Shown in pieces: positions 44,778 through 54,424 of a stretch of DNA of 64,000 nt. The position numbers and the translations under genes were made by a program. The notes below the pieces were generated by a model. It was not told the origin of the DNA and searched no databases. It saw only the letters and a list, made by a program, of their open reading frames with translations. The stretch's first letter is position 1; every line of letters begins with the position of its first letter. The stretch comes from Bin5 sp965221145 (lineage in GTDB: Bacteria > Chloroflexota > Anaerolineae > Caldilineales > Caldilineaceae). The stretch covers positions 4,154,001 to 4,218,000 of the forward strand of contig OZ244877.1 in the NCBI GenBank assembly GCA_965221145.1, in the 5' to 3' direction.

Positions 44778-46345
44778 TGAAGTTTGGAAAACTCTATATA
44801 TACTTGATTTCCTTTTTCGCTTTGGCAAACATGGCGAGTTGTGTATCAGTACCAGAACCTGAACAGACCAGCGCGCCAAGTTTAGAGGCGACACAGAAGA
44901 TCCGGGAAAATGTTGCTCGTTTCGGTACGGCGAGTGCTTCCGTTGAGAGTTATCTTGCTCACATGGCGATTGACGGCGATCCGGATTCGGTGTGGCTTTC
45001 GCAACACTTTGCGCCTCACTGGTTCTTAGTCGAACTCGACGATTTCTACCTGGTAGACAAGATCGAGTTGGTTGTTACGCAACATGTCCCGGGACCAACA
45101 ATCCATGAAGTTTGGCTGGGGTCCGATTCTGGTAATACAGTGCCATACAAGAGTTTTGTCGATGTTCAGACCGAAGACGGCCAGACTCTGGAAGTCATTA
45201 TCGATCCACCGCAGAAGATAAATGAAGTGTATGTCCTGACCAGAAAGAGTCAGGGTTGGGTCGCATGGCGAGAAGTACGCGTACTCGGGACAGTTGACTC
45301 GAATATATGGCATCTCGTAGAGGTCGTGTCGGGACTGGAGTTTCCAGTGCAGGTTACCCATGCCGGCGACAATAGCTGCCGGTTATTTGTGGTCGAACGT
45401 AAGGGGCGTATCCGCATCATCGAGGATGGCAATGTCAAGAACGGTCCGTTTCTGGACATCTCGGAGCGTGTAAGATGTTGCGAAGCGGAGCAGGGGCTTT
45501 TCAATATCGCCTTCCCGCCAAACTATGTGGAGCAAAGACATTTCTATATAAGTTATACGAATGTTGAAGGTAGCACGGTGATCAGTCGTTTCAGGACGAC
45601 CGCCAATCCCGATGTATCCGATCCTGACAGTGAGGAAATCCTGCTTGTGATCCCGCAACCGACCGAGATTCACAATGGCGGCCGCATGGTTTTCGGCCCG
45701 AAAGATGGCTACTTATATATCGGAAGCGGGGATGGTGGAGGCGAAGGACAATACAGTGCGCAAGACCCTGGCTCCCTGTTAGGGAAGATCCTGCGGATTG
45801 ATGTTGAATCGGGCGTCAAACCCTACGACATTCCCACCAGTAATCCTTTTGCGCAGGTTGACGGCTACCGCGCCGAGATTTGGACATTGGGGCTACGCAA
45901 TCCCTGGGGGTTCGCATTTGATAGGGAAACCGGAGATATCTATATTACGGATACAGGCAACGCGAAACGTGAAGAGGTGAACTATCAGCCCGCATCAAGC
46001 AGTGGCGGAGAAAACTATGGCTGGCACGTTTGGGAAGGGAATTACTGTCTTGAGACTCCCGGTTTGTCCTGTGGTTCGGTCGAAGCAGTCTTGCCGGTAG
46101 CCACGTACGATCATTCACAGGGATGCGCGATCGTTGGTGGTGCGGTCTATCAGGACATTTTCTTTTATGCCGACTTTTGTCGAGGTCGAGTCTGGGGATT
46201 GCAGAAAAACGAGGAGGTGTGGGAAAGCAGGCTGATCATAGACGGTTCTACCGCCATCAGCAGCATCGGCAAGGACGAAGCTGGCAATGTGTATGCGACA
46301 GGGTATGCAAATGGTGTCATCTACATAATTGAGGCTGTAAGGTAA
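44777..46345 (+). CDS. Lipoprotein with discoidin-like domain and glucose/sorbosone dehydrogenase propeller
   Basis: 522 aa. Lipoprotein signal ending ALANMASC. Residues about 45-170 form a discoidin (F5/8 type C)-like carbohydrate-binding beta-sandwich (MAIDGDPDSVWLSQHFAPHW ... WVAWREVRVLGTV). The rest is a PQQ-dependent sugar dehydrogenase-like six-bladed propeller: HAGDNSCRLFVVERKGRIRI, EIHNGGRMVFGPKDGYLYIG then SGDGGGEG (His-containing active-site region), LGLRNPWGFAFD. It probably oxidises or binds an extracellular sugar; PQQ dependence is unproven. It is AT-richer than its neighbours. The start is weakly supported apart from its signal peptide. Confidence 0.87.
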   Translation: MKFGKLYIYLISFFALANMASCVSVPEPEQTSAPSLEATQKIRENVARFGTASASVESYLAHMAIDGDPDSVWLSQHFAPHWFLVELDDFYLVDKIELVVTQHVPGPTIHEVWLGSDSGNTVPYKSFVDVQTEDGQTLEVIIDPPQKINEVYVLTRKSQGWVAWREVRVLGTVDSNIWHLVEVVSGLEFPVQVTHAGDNSCRLFVVERKGRIRIIEDGNVKNGPFLDISERVRCCEAEQGLFNIAFPPNYVEQRHFYISYTNVEGSTVISRFRTTANPDVSDPDSEEILLVIPQPTEIHNGGRMVFGPKDGYLYIGSGDGGGEGQYSAQDPGSLLGKILRIDVESGVKPYDIPTSNPFAQVDGYRAEIWTLGLRNPWGFAFDRETGDIYITDTGNAKREEVNYQPASSSGGENYGWHVWEGNYCLETPGLSCGSVEAVLPVATYDHSQGCAIVGGAVYQDIFFYADFCRGRVWGLQKNEEVWESRLIIDGSTAISSIGKDEAGNVYATGYANGVIYIIEAVR

Positions 46346-46544
46346 GTGATACCAGGCTAGGCGCTTTTCAAACGGCGATTCTCTCCATCATCTGGTCAGT
46401 CGTCCGTTTGTCATCGACAGCAATATGACGATGAACTCTCAGCTCCTTTCTCTGTGAAAAGTCTTAGCGTTAAATTGAATTCACATTAGAACCCAATCAG
46501 ACGCACCCCGCTCCACTCGCATCCGCTTCCGTCGTTGCCGCATC
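46346..46544. other. Intergenic gap between convergent genes
   Basis: 199 bases with no gene, hairpin or promoter that I can support. Confidence 0.4.
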
Positions 46545-47483
46545 TCATGCCGGGCTGGCTGCGCGCACGGCATGGGAGAGCAGCCGGTATTGGGGGACCC
46601 GCTCGGTCGCCGGTTTTCGGCAACTCAGTGGATTGGCGAACTCCGACTCATGCTCCTGCACGAAAAGCTCATGCACCAGGCCGTCGCCATTTGAACGGAA
46701 GCGGCATGTCCATACATCGCTGTCCTGATCCGCGTCGAGCAGCGCAAAGGCGTCCAACGCTTGCTGTTGGGTCTCGGCGCGCAGATAGTACTCCGCCGCC
46801 TGCACCGGCTGCCGAAAACAGGAGCGGCCGCGGTAACGGTCGAGCGCATAGACATTGCCGGCGGCATAGGAGTCGACGATGGGCATGGCATCTTCCGCGC
46901 CCAGCCGTCCGTAATAGAGGCCGTGCGGCAGGCAGATCATGGTGGCGGCAAAGCGGTGGCCGCCGGTGTGGGTCGTCTGCCAGACCTGCTCACCGGCATA
47001 CGCGGCCATGGAGAGATAGACCGGCACACCCAATTTGGCGCAGCAGCGATCGCGGCTGCCATTGGTGCAGACCAGGAAAAGCGGCTCGTCGTGCTTATGG
47101 GCCGCGTAACGCTCCGGCGCGCTGCGAATCTCTACAACCATTGCCGGCAGGTCCATCGCCGCCAGGTCGGCAAAATCCGCCAACTCGAAGCGATAGAGCG
47201 CGGCCGTATCCTGCATGGAGAGGCCGATGAAGAAGCTGAGGAAATCGCCGCTGCGGGTCTCTCCCCGTTTGATCAACTGCAAGCGCGCGCCGGGCGTCGC
47301 CGCGACCGCGCGCTGCAAGTGGTCCTTCAGGTCATCGTCCAACTTGCTCTCTTCCATTGCTTTGGCCCCCCACACGCCGGGATATTCCAGCACAAACCAG
47401 ACATCTGTGCCGTTGCCGGCCGTGCCGTAGATGGCCTCGGCGGAGGTGCGTGAAAGTTGTGAACAGAAATCGGCTTGGGTCAT
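46545..47483 (-). CDS. Sucrase/ferredoxin-like (thioredoxin-fold 2Fe-2S) protein
   Basis: 312 aa. PF06999-type: FLVCTNGSRDRCCAKLGVPV and QTTHTGGHRFAATMICLPHG with YYGRL are the conserved cysteine and histidine segments that bind a 2Fe-2S cluster in thioredoxin-like ferredoxins (compare yeast Aim32/Apd1, where His ligands occur). GGAG precedes ATG 47483. The N-terminal half is a degenerate thioredoxin-like domain. Likely an electron carrier or redox protein; the historical sucrase name is not a function. Adjacent to an MFS gene on the same strand with a 45-nt gap. Confidence 0.88.
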   Translation of the reverse strand: MTQADFCSQLSRTSAEAIYGTAGNGTDVWFVLEYPGVWGAKAMEESKLDDDLKDHLQRAVAATPGARLQLIKRGETRSGDFLSFFIGLSMQDTAALYRFELADFADLAAMDLPAMVVEIRSAPERYAAHKHDEPLFLVCTNGSRDRCCAKLGVPVYLSMAAYAGEQVWQTTHTGGHRFAATMICLPHGLYYGRLGAEDAMPIVDSYAAGNVYALDRYRGRSCFRQPVQAAEYYLRAETQQQALDAFALLDADQDSDVWTCRFRSNGDGLVHELFVQEHESEFANPLSCRKPATERVPQYRLLSHAVRAASPA

Positions 47484-47528
47484 CGTTCGTCTCCTTAGTG
47501 TAGGCGCTTTTCCGAATTTCTACCACGA

Positions 47529-48893
47529 TTACGCCGAGGGCGCAAGTTGGTCATCTCCGCTGGCATGGCGGGGATCGACCACCCACAGCCACATCAGCAG
47601 CACCGCCAGCAGCCCGGCCGCGGCGCTGAATGCGAAGAGATAACCGTAGCTCATCGTGGCCAGCCAGCCGCCAACCAGCGGGATGATCACATTGATGGCG
47701 CCGATAATCGAGTTGGTGATGCCCACGTAGGTAGGGCGCTGCTCCGACCCGACAAACTCCAGCACGATCATCAGGCCGGACACGATCATCGCGCTGATAT
47801 AGACGCCGAGGAGCAGAAAAACCGCATAGTAGAGGATCGGTGTCGTCGCCAGTCCAGCGAGGATATAGGCCAATGAGGCGGCCAGCCCGCCCAACACAAG
47901 CGACACCTTATGCCCTTTGCGATCCGCCAGCAGCCCAAGCAGTAGATTGCTGACCGATTGGCCGATCAGCAGTACGACCGTGTAGTTGCCGACCGTCCCG
48001 CCCGGCACATCCCATTTGCTGACCGCGGCCACCGTAACGAACCCCATCCCCATCCCGCCGACGGCAAGCAGCCCGCGCGCGATCAGAAAGCGGCGGAAGT
48101 TCAGATCGCGCCGCAAAATCCGACCCATCCTCGTCCAAAAACGCAGCCGGTTCTCCTCTGTGTGCCGAACCTGCCGCACCGGCTCACGCGTAAAGGCCAG
48201 GGCAATCCAACTGATGAGCATGAAGAGCGCGGCCAGCCCGAACAGGCTCATGAAATTCCGGGGGAAGGGCAGGGCATCCAGAATTCGGCTGCTGCCGATA
48301 GCGCCCAGCGCCCCCACAACCGTCCCCACAAACATGGTTATGCCCATCAGACGCCCGCGGCGCGTGGCGGGAAAGCAGACGGCGATCAGGTCTTGCCACG
48401 CGGGGGCGACGATGCCCGCGCCGATGTTGTAGAGCGCAAACCCGATCAGGAAGAGGGTCAACGCCCACATGGGCGCGCGGACAGCGAGGAGCGCTGTGGC
48501 TGGCAGCAGCATGAGCGGCAGGCGTTCGGTGAAAAATCCCAGATTGATCAGCCAGGGCTTTTTGCGCGCGGTTCGCTCGATCGGACCGGCGCTCAATAGC
48601 TGGGGGAAATACCAGCCCGCGTGGGCGATGACCGCCAACAGGCCGATGAAGAAGGGATTATCGGTCAGTCTGCTGACGAAAAAGGGCAGGATCGTCGTCG
48701 CGGAGATGAAACTCTGGGCCAGCCAGAACAGAGTGCCATCGGCCAAATTGACGGCGAAGTTCCAGTTGTAGTTCTGCCATGCTTCGGCCTCGACATCCTC
48801 GTCCGAGCGGACAGACGCCGGCAGATCGACCTGCAACATACGGCGCAGCAGCGCGACAGCGAATCTGCGGGATGAAATTGTTGTCCCGGTCAT
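47529..48893 (-). CDS. MFS transporter
   Basis: 454 aa, about 12 membrane segments. FLIGFALYNIGAGIVAPAWQ and the cytoplasmic loop PATRRGRLMGI (the family's motif between helices 2 and 3 shifted to this position) and GLLADRKGHKVSLVLGG (GxxxDRxGRR-like) mark the two halves. An N-terminal cytoplasmic extension of about 50 residues precedes helix 1. Substrate unknown. It lies upstream of the sucrase/ferredoxin-like gene, possibly co-transcribed, and divergent from the HdrD-like gene. Confidence 0.88.
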   Translation of the reverse strand: MTGTTISSRRFAVALLRRMLQVDLPASVRSDEDVEAEAWQNYNWNFAVNLADGTLFWLAQSFISATTILPFFVSRLTDNPFFIGLLAVIAHAGWYFPQLLSAGPIERTARKKPWLINLGFFTERLPLMLLPATALLAVRAPMWALTLFLIGFALYNIGAGIVAPAWQDLIAVCFPATRRGRLMGITMFVGTVVGALGAIGSSRILDALPFPRNFMSLFGLAALFMLISWIALAFTREPVRQVRHTEENRLRFWTRMGRILRRDLNFRRFLIARGLLAVGGMGMGFVTVAAVSKWDVPGGTVGNYTVVLLIGQSVSNLLLGLLADRKGHKVSLVLGGLAASLAYILAGLATTPILYYAVFLLLGVYISAMIVSGLMIVLEFVGSEQRPTYVGITNSIIGAINVIIPLVGGWLATMSYGYLFAFSAAAGLLAVLLMWLWVVDPRHASGDDQLAPSA

Positions 48894-49073
48894 CGGGGAT
48901 TCCGTGCAAAGATGATTTGGTTACTGCCAAACAGACCAAGTATAGGACGGTTCGCTCGGCTGCGCTACTTTGTCGGGCCGTGTATAATTGTACAATGCGC
49001 CCCTGCTCGGAAGGGGCGTCAACGGGCGGAAAAACCGACTTCAACACCATACACCGTATCGGACGCGAACGCT

Positions 49074-51116
49074 ATGCTGACCCTTGCCGAAAAACTTCTC
49101 TTTCTGGCCGCGGTTGTCGTCTCTTTCTACCTGAGCTACCTCCGTTTCAGGCAACTCTACCTGGTCGTTCGGCGGGGCGCAGGGGAATTCCCAAGCCGTG
49201 GTGAGCTTGTCGGTCGATTGGCGCACGCGGCCGGCAGATGGCTGACCTTCGGCAACCTGTGGAAGAGCCGCGGCCGCGCCGGTGTCTTCCACGCGCTGAT
49301 CGCCTGGGGATTCGTCTTCTATCTGCTCGTCAACTTCGGCGATCTGTTGCAGGGCTATCTGCCGATCCGCTTTCTGGGCGAAAATCCCCTCGGCGCCGTG
49401 TACCGCTTCCTGGCGGACATCATTACCGTTGCCATTCTGACCGGCATGGTCTACTTTCTGCTGCGCCGCTTTGTGGTCCATACGCCCGCCCTCGGTTATC
49501 ACGACAATGTAAAACTGGTGGACGAGGTGAAGGCCGGGGGCATCCGCCGTGACTCGCTCGTTGTCGGCCTGTTCATCCTGCTGCACGTGGGCTTCCGCCT
49601 CCTCGGCGAGAGCTTCACCATCGCTCTGACGCGGCAACTGACCGGCCTCGGCGACCCGGCCCAACCCTTCGCCAATGGCGTCAGTCTGATTTGGGGCGGT
49701 ATGAGCGCGTCCAGCCTGACCGTGGGGCAGCATCTGGGCTGGTGGGTCGCTCTCGGTCTGGTGCTGGCCTTTCTGCCCTACTTCCCGCGCACCAAACACC
49801 TGCACCTGATCATGTCCGGCGTCAACTTCCTGGCGCGGCCCCCACGCACATCGCTGGGAGAACTGCCGCCGCTCGACTTCGAGGATGAGAGCATCGAGGA
49901 GTTCGGCGTAGACCGCCTGGAGCAGTTGCCCTGGCCCCACCTGGTCGATGCCTACGCCTGCATCATGTGCAACCGCTGTCAGGATGTGTGCCCCGCCTAT
50001 GTGACGGGCAAGGAGTTGTCACCCGCCGCCCTGGAGATCAACAAACGCTATGCCATCAACAGCCAAGCCGAGGCCATCGCCGCCGGCGCGGATACGCCCT
50101 CCCTGCTCGACTACGCCATCAGCGAATCGGCCGTGTGGGCCTGCACTGCCTGCGGCGCATGCATCGACATCTGCCCGGTGGGCAACGAGCCGATGTTCGA
50201 CATTATGCACCTGCGCCGCTACCAGGCTCTGACCGCAGACAGCTTTCCCCAGACGCTGCAACAGGCCTACCGCGGCATCGAACGCCAGGGCAACCCGTGG
50301 AACCAGAGCGCCCGCGAACGGCTGGCTTGGGCAGAAGGGCTGGCGGTGCCCACCGTTGATGAAAAGCCGGATGCCGACATTCTGTGGTGGGTGGGCTGCG
50401 CGCCCAGTTACGATCCGCGCGCCAGGCAGACGGCGCGGGCCTTCGCCAAAGTTCTGAACCACGCCGGCGTCAACTACGCTGTGCTGGGCGAGATGGAAAG
50501 TTGCAGTGGCGACGCAGCCCGCCGTTCCGGCCGCGAAGACCTCTTCTGGGGCATGGCCGAGAACAATATCGAGCTATTGAACGAAGTCGCGCCGCGGCGG
50601 ATCGTCACCACCTGCCCCCACTGTCTCCACGCCATCGGCAAGGAGTATCACCAGTACAGCCAGAGCGATAACCGGTTCGACGTGATCCACCATACCCAAC
50701 TGCTATCGGAGCTGGTGGCGGCCCGCAAACTGGAATACAACCTTCAGCAGGACGGTGTCGTCACTTTCCATGACCCCTGCTATCTGGGCCGTCACAACGG
50801 CATCGTCGACGCCCCGCGCACGCTGCTGCAGGCGGGCAATATCCAACTGGAGGAGATGCCGCGCCACGGCCAACAGAGCTTCTGCTGTGGGGCGGGCGGC
50901 GCTCAGTTCTGGAAAGAGGAGGAGCCGGGAGAGCGGGCCGTCAGCAGCGAACGCTACGCTGAAGCGCGGTCCACAGGCGCCGATACCGTCGCGGTCGGCT
51001 GTCCCTTCTGCCTGACGATGATGTCCGATGCGGCCACGGCCGCGCAGGAGGGCGTGGCTGTAAAGGATGTGGTGGAACTGATCGCGGAGAGTCTGGAGCT
51101 TGGCGAGAACGCCTGA
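49074..51116 (+). CDS. Membrane-bound HdrD-like Fe-S oxidoreductase
   Basis: 680 aa from ATG 49074, where the protein opens directly with a membrane helix (LAEKLLFLAAVVVSFYL). Four to five helices in the first 250 residues resemble the cytochrome b-like NarI/HdrE region, with His residues in several helices that may bind haem. Two 4Fe-4S motifs follow: CIMCNRCQDVCPAY (near 296) and CTACGACIDICPVG (near 356), then two CCG domains: CPHCLHAIGKEY and HDPCYLGRHNG near 566, QSFCCGAGGAQFW near 604. A fused HdrE-HdrD-like enzyme that exchanges electrons between quinone and a soluble donor or acceptor; the substrate is unknown. Convergent with the rhomboid gene, 5 nt apart. Confidence 0.9.
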   Translation: MLTLAEKLLFLAAVVVSFYLSYLRFRQLYLVVRRGAGEFPSRGELVGRLAHAAGRWLTFGNLWKSRGRAGVFHALIAWGFVFYLLVNFGDLLQGYLPIRFLGENPLGAVYRFLADIITVAILTGMVYFLLRRFVVHTPALGYHDNVKLVDEVKAGGIRRDSLVVGLFILLHVGFRLLGESFTIALTRQLTGLGDPAQPFANGVSLIWGGMSASSLTVGQHLGWWVALGLVLAFLPYFPRTKHLHLIMSGVNFLARPPRTSLGELPPLDFEDESIEEFGVDRLEQLPWPHLVDAYACIMCNRCQDVCPAYVTGKELSPAALEINKRYAINSQAEAIAAGADTPSLLDYAISESAVWACTACGACIDICPVGNEPMFDIMHLRRYQALTADSFPQTLQQAYRGIERQGNPWNQSARERLAWAEGLAVPTVDEKPDADILWWVGCAPSYDPRARQTARAFAKVLNHAGVNYAVLGEMESCSGDAARRSGREDLFWGMAENNIELLNEVAPRRIVTTCPHCLHAIGKEYHQYSQSDNRFDVIHHTQLLSELVAARKLEYNLQQDGVVTFHDPCYLGRHNGIVDAPRTLLQAGNIQLEEMPRHGQQSFCCGAGGAQFWKEEEPGERAVSSERYAEARSTGADTVAVGCPFCLTMMSDAATAAQEGVAVKDVVELIAESLELGENA

Positions 51117-51121
51117 CACGG

Positions 51122-51964
51122 TTAGCGCAGAGGCGGACCGGCGAGCGTGGCCGTCTGATAGGCGGCGAAGAACAGAAGCGCGCACATCAGCGTCCATGCC
51201 AGACTGCGGACTATGCGCGCCTCGCGTACCAGCGGCTGCGGGCCGGCGCGCACAACCGTCGGCTGGCGGTAACGGGGCAACAGCCCCGCCGCGATGATGA
51301 TGCCGCCTGCCAATCCGCCCATGTGACCCCAATTGTCAACGTTGCTGACCGAAAAGCCGAGCGCGAGATTGATGACCAGAATCGTCAGCGCAGACTGAAG
51401 CATCGACTGCCCTTGCCGCCCCATATTGTCCCGAAAGCGATAAAAATAGACGATGGTTGCGCCCAGCAGCGCAAAGACCGCGCCGGACGCCCCAGCCGAG
51501 AGCGCAGGCGAAAAGGCGTAGCTGGCGATGCTGCCCAACAGGCCGCCCAGCAGGTAGATCGCAGCGAAGCGCAGATGGCCGAAATGTCCCTCGATGATGG
51601 GGCCGAGCCAGAAGAGACCGATCAGATTGGAGATCAGATGAATTGGGCCAATGTGCAGAAACATGGCCGTAAAGAGCCGCCAGCTCTGCCCGTACAGGAT
51701 CGCCATGTTGGACTTCATGCCCAGATCGAAGAGAACCCGCAAGTTTGTGGGGCCGTTCCAGACGCCGTACTCCAGCAGCCCGTAGACAAATGTGGCAGCG
51801 AAAACGATGAGATTGATGCCGATCAGCGTCCGGCTGACGCGCGGCGGGACGAGAGGGATAAAGAAAGTTGGCGCCGGCGGCGGGGTGGCGGCGGGGCCGC
51901 GTGCGCCGATGAAGTGGTGAAATGCGCCCCGGCTCGAGAGGGGCGCGATGCCAAAACGGTTCAT
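51122..51964 (-). CDS. Rhomboid family intramembrane serine protease
   Basis: 280 aa, six to seven helices. Catalytic Ser in SAGASGAVFAL (GxSG) and His in NWGHMGGLAGG, with the oxyanion Asn/His region FLHIGPIHLISNLIGLF. It cleaves transmembrane segments of substrate proteins; substrate unknown. The N-terminal 60 residues and the C-terminal Arg-rich segment are cytoplasmic. The gene starts 10 nt after gmk ends on the same strand, so both are probably transcribed together. Confidence 0.92.
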   Translation of the reverse strand: MNRFGIAPLSSRGAFHHFIGARGPAATPPPAPTFFIPLVPPRVSRTLIGINLIVFAATFVYGLLEYGVWNGPTNLRVLFDLGMKSNMAILYGQSWRLFTAMFLHIGPIHLISNLIGLFWLGPIIEGHFGHLRFAAIYLLGGLLGSIASYAFSPALSAGASGAVFALLGATIVYFYRFRDNMGRQGQSMLQSALTILVINLALGFSVSNVDNWGHMGGLAGGIIIAAGLLPRYRQPTVVRAGPQPLVREARIVRSLAWTLMCALLFFAAYQTATLAGPPLR

Positions 51965-51974
51965 CGCAGCCCGT

Positions 51975-52616
51975 CTATAGCTCTACAGGCGACCAATCCA
52001 CGCGACATTTTTCCGCCTGGATTATGCTGATCACTTTGTCCACGGTCTCGTCCTGGCAATCGTCGCGGTTGACGACGACGTAATGAAATTCTTGCAGTTG
52101 CTGCATCTCCTTGCGCGCGGTGGCGATCCGCATTTTCAGCCTGTCGGGGCTTTCCGTCTTGCGCTCCCGCAGCCGCCGCATCAGTTCCTCTTCATTCTCC
52201 GCCACCAGAAAGATCGACACGGCCTCCGGTATCAGGCGGCGGACCGTGGCCGCGCCCTGCACATCAATACGCAGGATGACATCCTTGCCGCTTGCCAATG
52301 CCTTGCGCACGTGGGTTTTGGGAATCCCCTTGTAATCCCCGTAGACGACCGCATATTCCAACAGTTCATCGGCGTCGATCATCTCGGCAAATTCGCCGAC
52401 TGACACGAAATGATAATCCACACCTTCGACCTCATTGGGCCGACGCGGCCGCGTGGTGGCGGTGACGACGAAATGAAAGGGCAATTGCCGCCGCTTCATC
52501 AACGACAGCGTCGTGTCTTTGCCCACTCCGCTCGGCCCTGATAGCACCACCAGAATCGGGTGCGCCTCATTCTGCTGATCGTAGATGCAGGTCACATCGT
52601 CCTGAATTTCTGCCAT
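51975..52616 (-). CDS. gmk: Guanylate kinase
   Basis: 213 aa from ATG 52616 (the longer frame to 52694 gives an untypical N-terminus). P-loop LSGPSGVGKDTT (GPSGVGKD at 27-34) and TATTRPRRPNEVEGVDYHFV, the GMP-binding segment with the conserved Tyr, mark the guanylate kinase family; DVQGAA and the LRERKTES lid follow. It phosphorylates GMP to GDP with ATP. It is essential, and probably in one transcript with the rhomboid gene. Confidence 0.95.
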   Translation of the reverse strand: MAEIQDDVTCIYDQQNEAHPILVVLSGPSGVGKDTTLSLMKRRQLPFHFVVTATTRPRRPNEVEGVDYHFVSVGEFAEMIDADELLEYAVVYGDYKGIPKTHVRKALASGKDVILRIDVQGAATVRRLIPEAVSIFLVAENEEELMRRLRERKTESPDRLKMRIATARKEMQQLQEFHYVVVNRDDCQDETVDKVISIIQAEKCRVDWSPVEL

Positions 52617-52783
52617 AACAGGCGCATCCCTTTGGAATTCTCGATTTCTAGTGGCCGCCGTGACCGGGCGCTTCACACCTGCAAACCAGAGCAACTCTGG
52701 CAGACATCGCTATCACTTTGTGCCGGACTTTTCGATAGATATAATATATACAACCTTGTGCTGATACCAAGTTGTTCGATCAG

Positions 52784-52789
52784 TATAAT
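52784..52789 (+). promoter_or_regulatory. -10 box in the divergent gmk/fmdB region
   Basis: TATAAT at 52784-52789 faces the zinc-ribbon gene; no good -35 is seen. On the opposite strand TATTAT near 52741-52746 with TTGGTA 18 nt upstream could serve gmk. The AT-rich tract 52725-52795 is probably a divergent promoter. Confidence 0.4.
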
Positions 52790-52898
52790 TTAAGTGAATC
52801 GTGAAAGAAAAATCTGGGGCGCATTCGTTCTGCGCCCGCGCGGATGGCAGCGCCAACGCCGAGGGAAGGGCAGCGAGGAGAGCCGCGAAGGGGAACCA

Positions 52899-53303
52899 AT
52901 GCCGATCTACGAATACTACTGCTATGACTGCAAGAAACGGGTGAGCGTCCTCTTCCGCACGATGGCCGCTGCCGACGCCGGCGCGTCCGCCTGTCCCGAC
53001 TGCGCCGGGCAACGCCTGCACCGGCTGATGAGCCGACTGCGCGTGCTGCGTTCCGAAGATAAACGCATCGAGTCGATGGCGGACGATCCCTCGCTGATGG
53101 CCGGGTTGGAGAAGGAGGATCCGCGTGCGCTGGCCCATTTTATGCGCAAGATGAGCGATGAAACGGGCGAGCCGCTGGATGAGGAGATGACCGAAGTGAT
53201 GGATCGGCTGGATGCGGGCGAAAGCCCGGAATCGATCGAATCCTCCATGCCGGAGCCGCCGGACGGGGATGATGCCGACATGTCAGGGCCAGGCGGGCTG
53301 TAG
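52899..53303 (+). CDS. FmdB-family zinc ribbon protein
   Basis: 134 aa from ATG 52899 (GAAGGGGAA upstream). MPIYEYYCYDCKKRVSVLFR is the FmdB/CxxC_CxxC_SSSS opening; the second pair is ACPDCAGQRLHRLMSRLR. Together they form a zinc ribbon. Beyond residue 50 the protein is acidic and helical, ending in a Ser/Glu/Pro/Asp-rich tail that is longer than the usual family member. Probable regulatory or nucleic-acid-binding role; FmdB was named as a regulator of formamidase in Methylophilus, which need not apply here. Confidence 0.88.
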   Translation: MPIYEYYCYDCKKRVSVLFRTMAAADAGASACPDCAGQRLHRLMSRLRVLRSEDKRIESMADDPSLMAGLEKEDPRALAHFMRKMSDETGEPLDEEMTEVMDRLDAGESPESIESSMPEPPDGDDADMSGPGGL

Positions 53304-53353
53304 CGGGCGCACGGTCTACGCGGGGTTGCCGCGTCGGCGACAGACAATCGTTC

Positions 53354-53683
53354 CTATATCTTCTCAAAATGCTCAACCGGCACGACGAAGATCGTGGCCC
53401 CGCCCACCTGTTTTTCCACCGGCGTGGGGATGTGCATCTCGCCTGGCTCCATCACCGGCGGCAGGGGTGTCACATACTGGATGCGGCTGGTGCAACTCTC
53501 ACGAAAGACGGTCAGCACATCCTCCACTTGCCCGTCTTCCACACCACAGAAGATGGTGGCGTTGCCGATGCGCAGAAAGCCGCCGCGGGTGCCGGTGATG
53601 GTCGCCGCATAGCCGCGCCGCCCCAGCCGGTCCAGGAGATTGGGGCTGTCTTCCTCATTCACAATCGCGATGACCAGTTTCAT
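53354..53683 (-). CDS. Cyclic-di-AMP receptor (DarA/PstA-like)
   Basis: 109 aa from ATG 53683 (GGGAGA upstream). PII-like fold of PF06153: MKLVIAIVNEEDSPNLLDRL then GYAATITGTRGGFLRIGNAT, with T-loop FCGVEDGQVEDVLTVFRESC and the end VGGATIFVVPVEHFEKI. In Firmicutes this protein binds c-di-AMP as a trimer. It lies next to tmk, the same order as tmk-darA in Bacillus, so the family call is supported by synteny. Confidence 0.93.
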   Translation of the reverse strand: MKLVIAIVNEEDSPNLLDRLGRRGYAATITGTRGGFLRIGNATIFCGVEDGQVEDVLTVFRESCTSRIQYVTPLPPVMEPGEMHIPTPVEKQVGGATIFVVPVEHFEKI

Positions 53684-53701
53684 ACACGGCTCTCCCAACT
53701 A

Positions 53702-53745
53702 CAGTGGCCAGTGATCAGTGGGCGGTGACCAGTGAAAACGCTTTA
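53702..53745. repeat. CAGTGGCCAGTGATCAGTGG repeat
   Basis: CAGTGGCCAGTGATCAGTGG followed by GCGGTGACCAGTGAAAACGC. Same type as 11163-11205, placed between darA and tmk. Confidence 0.5.
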
Positions 53746-54387
53746 GCCACTTGGCACGAACGCCGACAGCCTTTCCTGCACTGCGCGCACAATATCGTGA
53801 TGGACTTCTTCACGGGAACGCCCGGCGTCAATGACGATCCAGCGCGCCGGCTCTTGCTCGATCAGTTGCCGATAGCCCGCCTCTACGCGTTGATAAAAGG
53901 ACAACTCCTGCGCGTCCAGCCGGTTCCATTCGCCATCGATCCGGCCCCGGTTGCGTCTGATCCCTTCCGACGGCGGCAGATCCAGGTAGACCGTCAGATC
54001 CGGGCGCAATCCGCCGGTGGCGTATTCGATCAGGCGCTCCAACTCCGCAATGTCCTGCTGATGGCCATAGCCCTGGTAGGCGAGCGTGCTGTCGGCAAAC
54101 CGATCACACAGGACGATGGCGCCCGCGGCCAGGGCGGGGCGAATCACTTCCTCGATCAGCTGCACGCGCGCGGCGTTGAAAAGCAGCGTCTCGACGCGAG
54201 CATGCATCTCCGTATGCGCCATATCCAGCAGCAGCTGACGGATGCCATCGCTGATGCGGGTGCCTCCCGGCTCACGGGTCGTCAGCACGGAGCGTCCGTC
54301 CTGGCGCAGACGCTCCGCCAGCCGACGGATCTGTGTGGTCTTGCCGCTGCCATCCGACCCTTCGAATGTTATAAACATTGCACACAC
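53743..54387 (-). CDS. tmk: Thymidylate kinase
   Basis: 214 aa. MFITFEGSDGSGKTTQIRRL carries the P-loop; DRFADSTLAYQGYG is the dTMP-binding DR(Y/F) motif; TREPGGT is the second nucleotide motif. It phosphorylates dTMP to dTDP. ATG 54387 (MCAMFITFEG) or the internal ATG 54378 are both possible; neither has a good ribosome site, and 54378 gives the standard N-terminus. Upstream of darA on the same strand. Confidence 0.95.
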   Translation of the reverse strand: MCAMFITFEGSDGSGKTTQIRRLAERLRQDGRSVLTTREPGGTRISDGIRQLLLDMAHTEMHARVETLLFNAARVQLIEEVIRPALAAGAIVLCDRFADSTLAYQGYGHQQDIAELERLIEYATGGLRPDLTVYLDLPPSEGIRRNRGRIDGEWNRLDAQELSFYQRVEAGYRQLIEQEPARWIVIDAGRSREEVHHDIVRAVQERLSAFVPSG

Positions 54388-54424
54388 ATTGTTATTGACA
54401 CGACGTTAATGTCACGACCGGCGC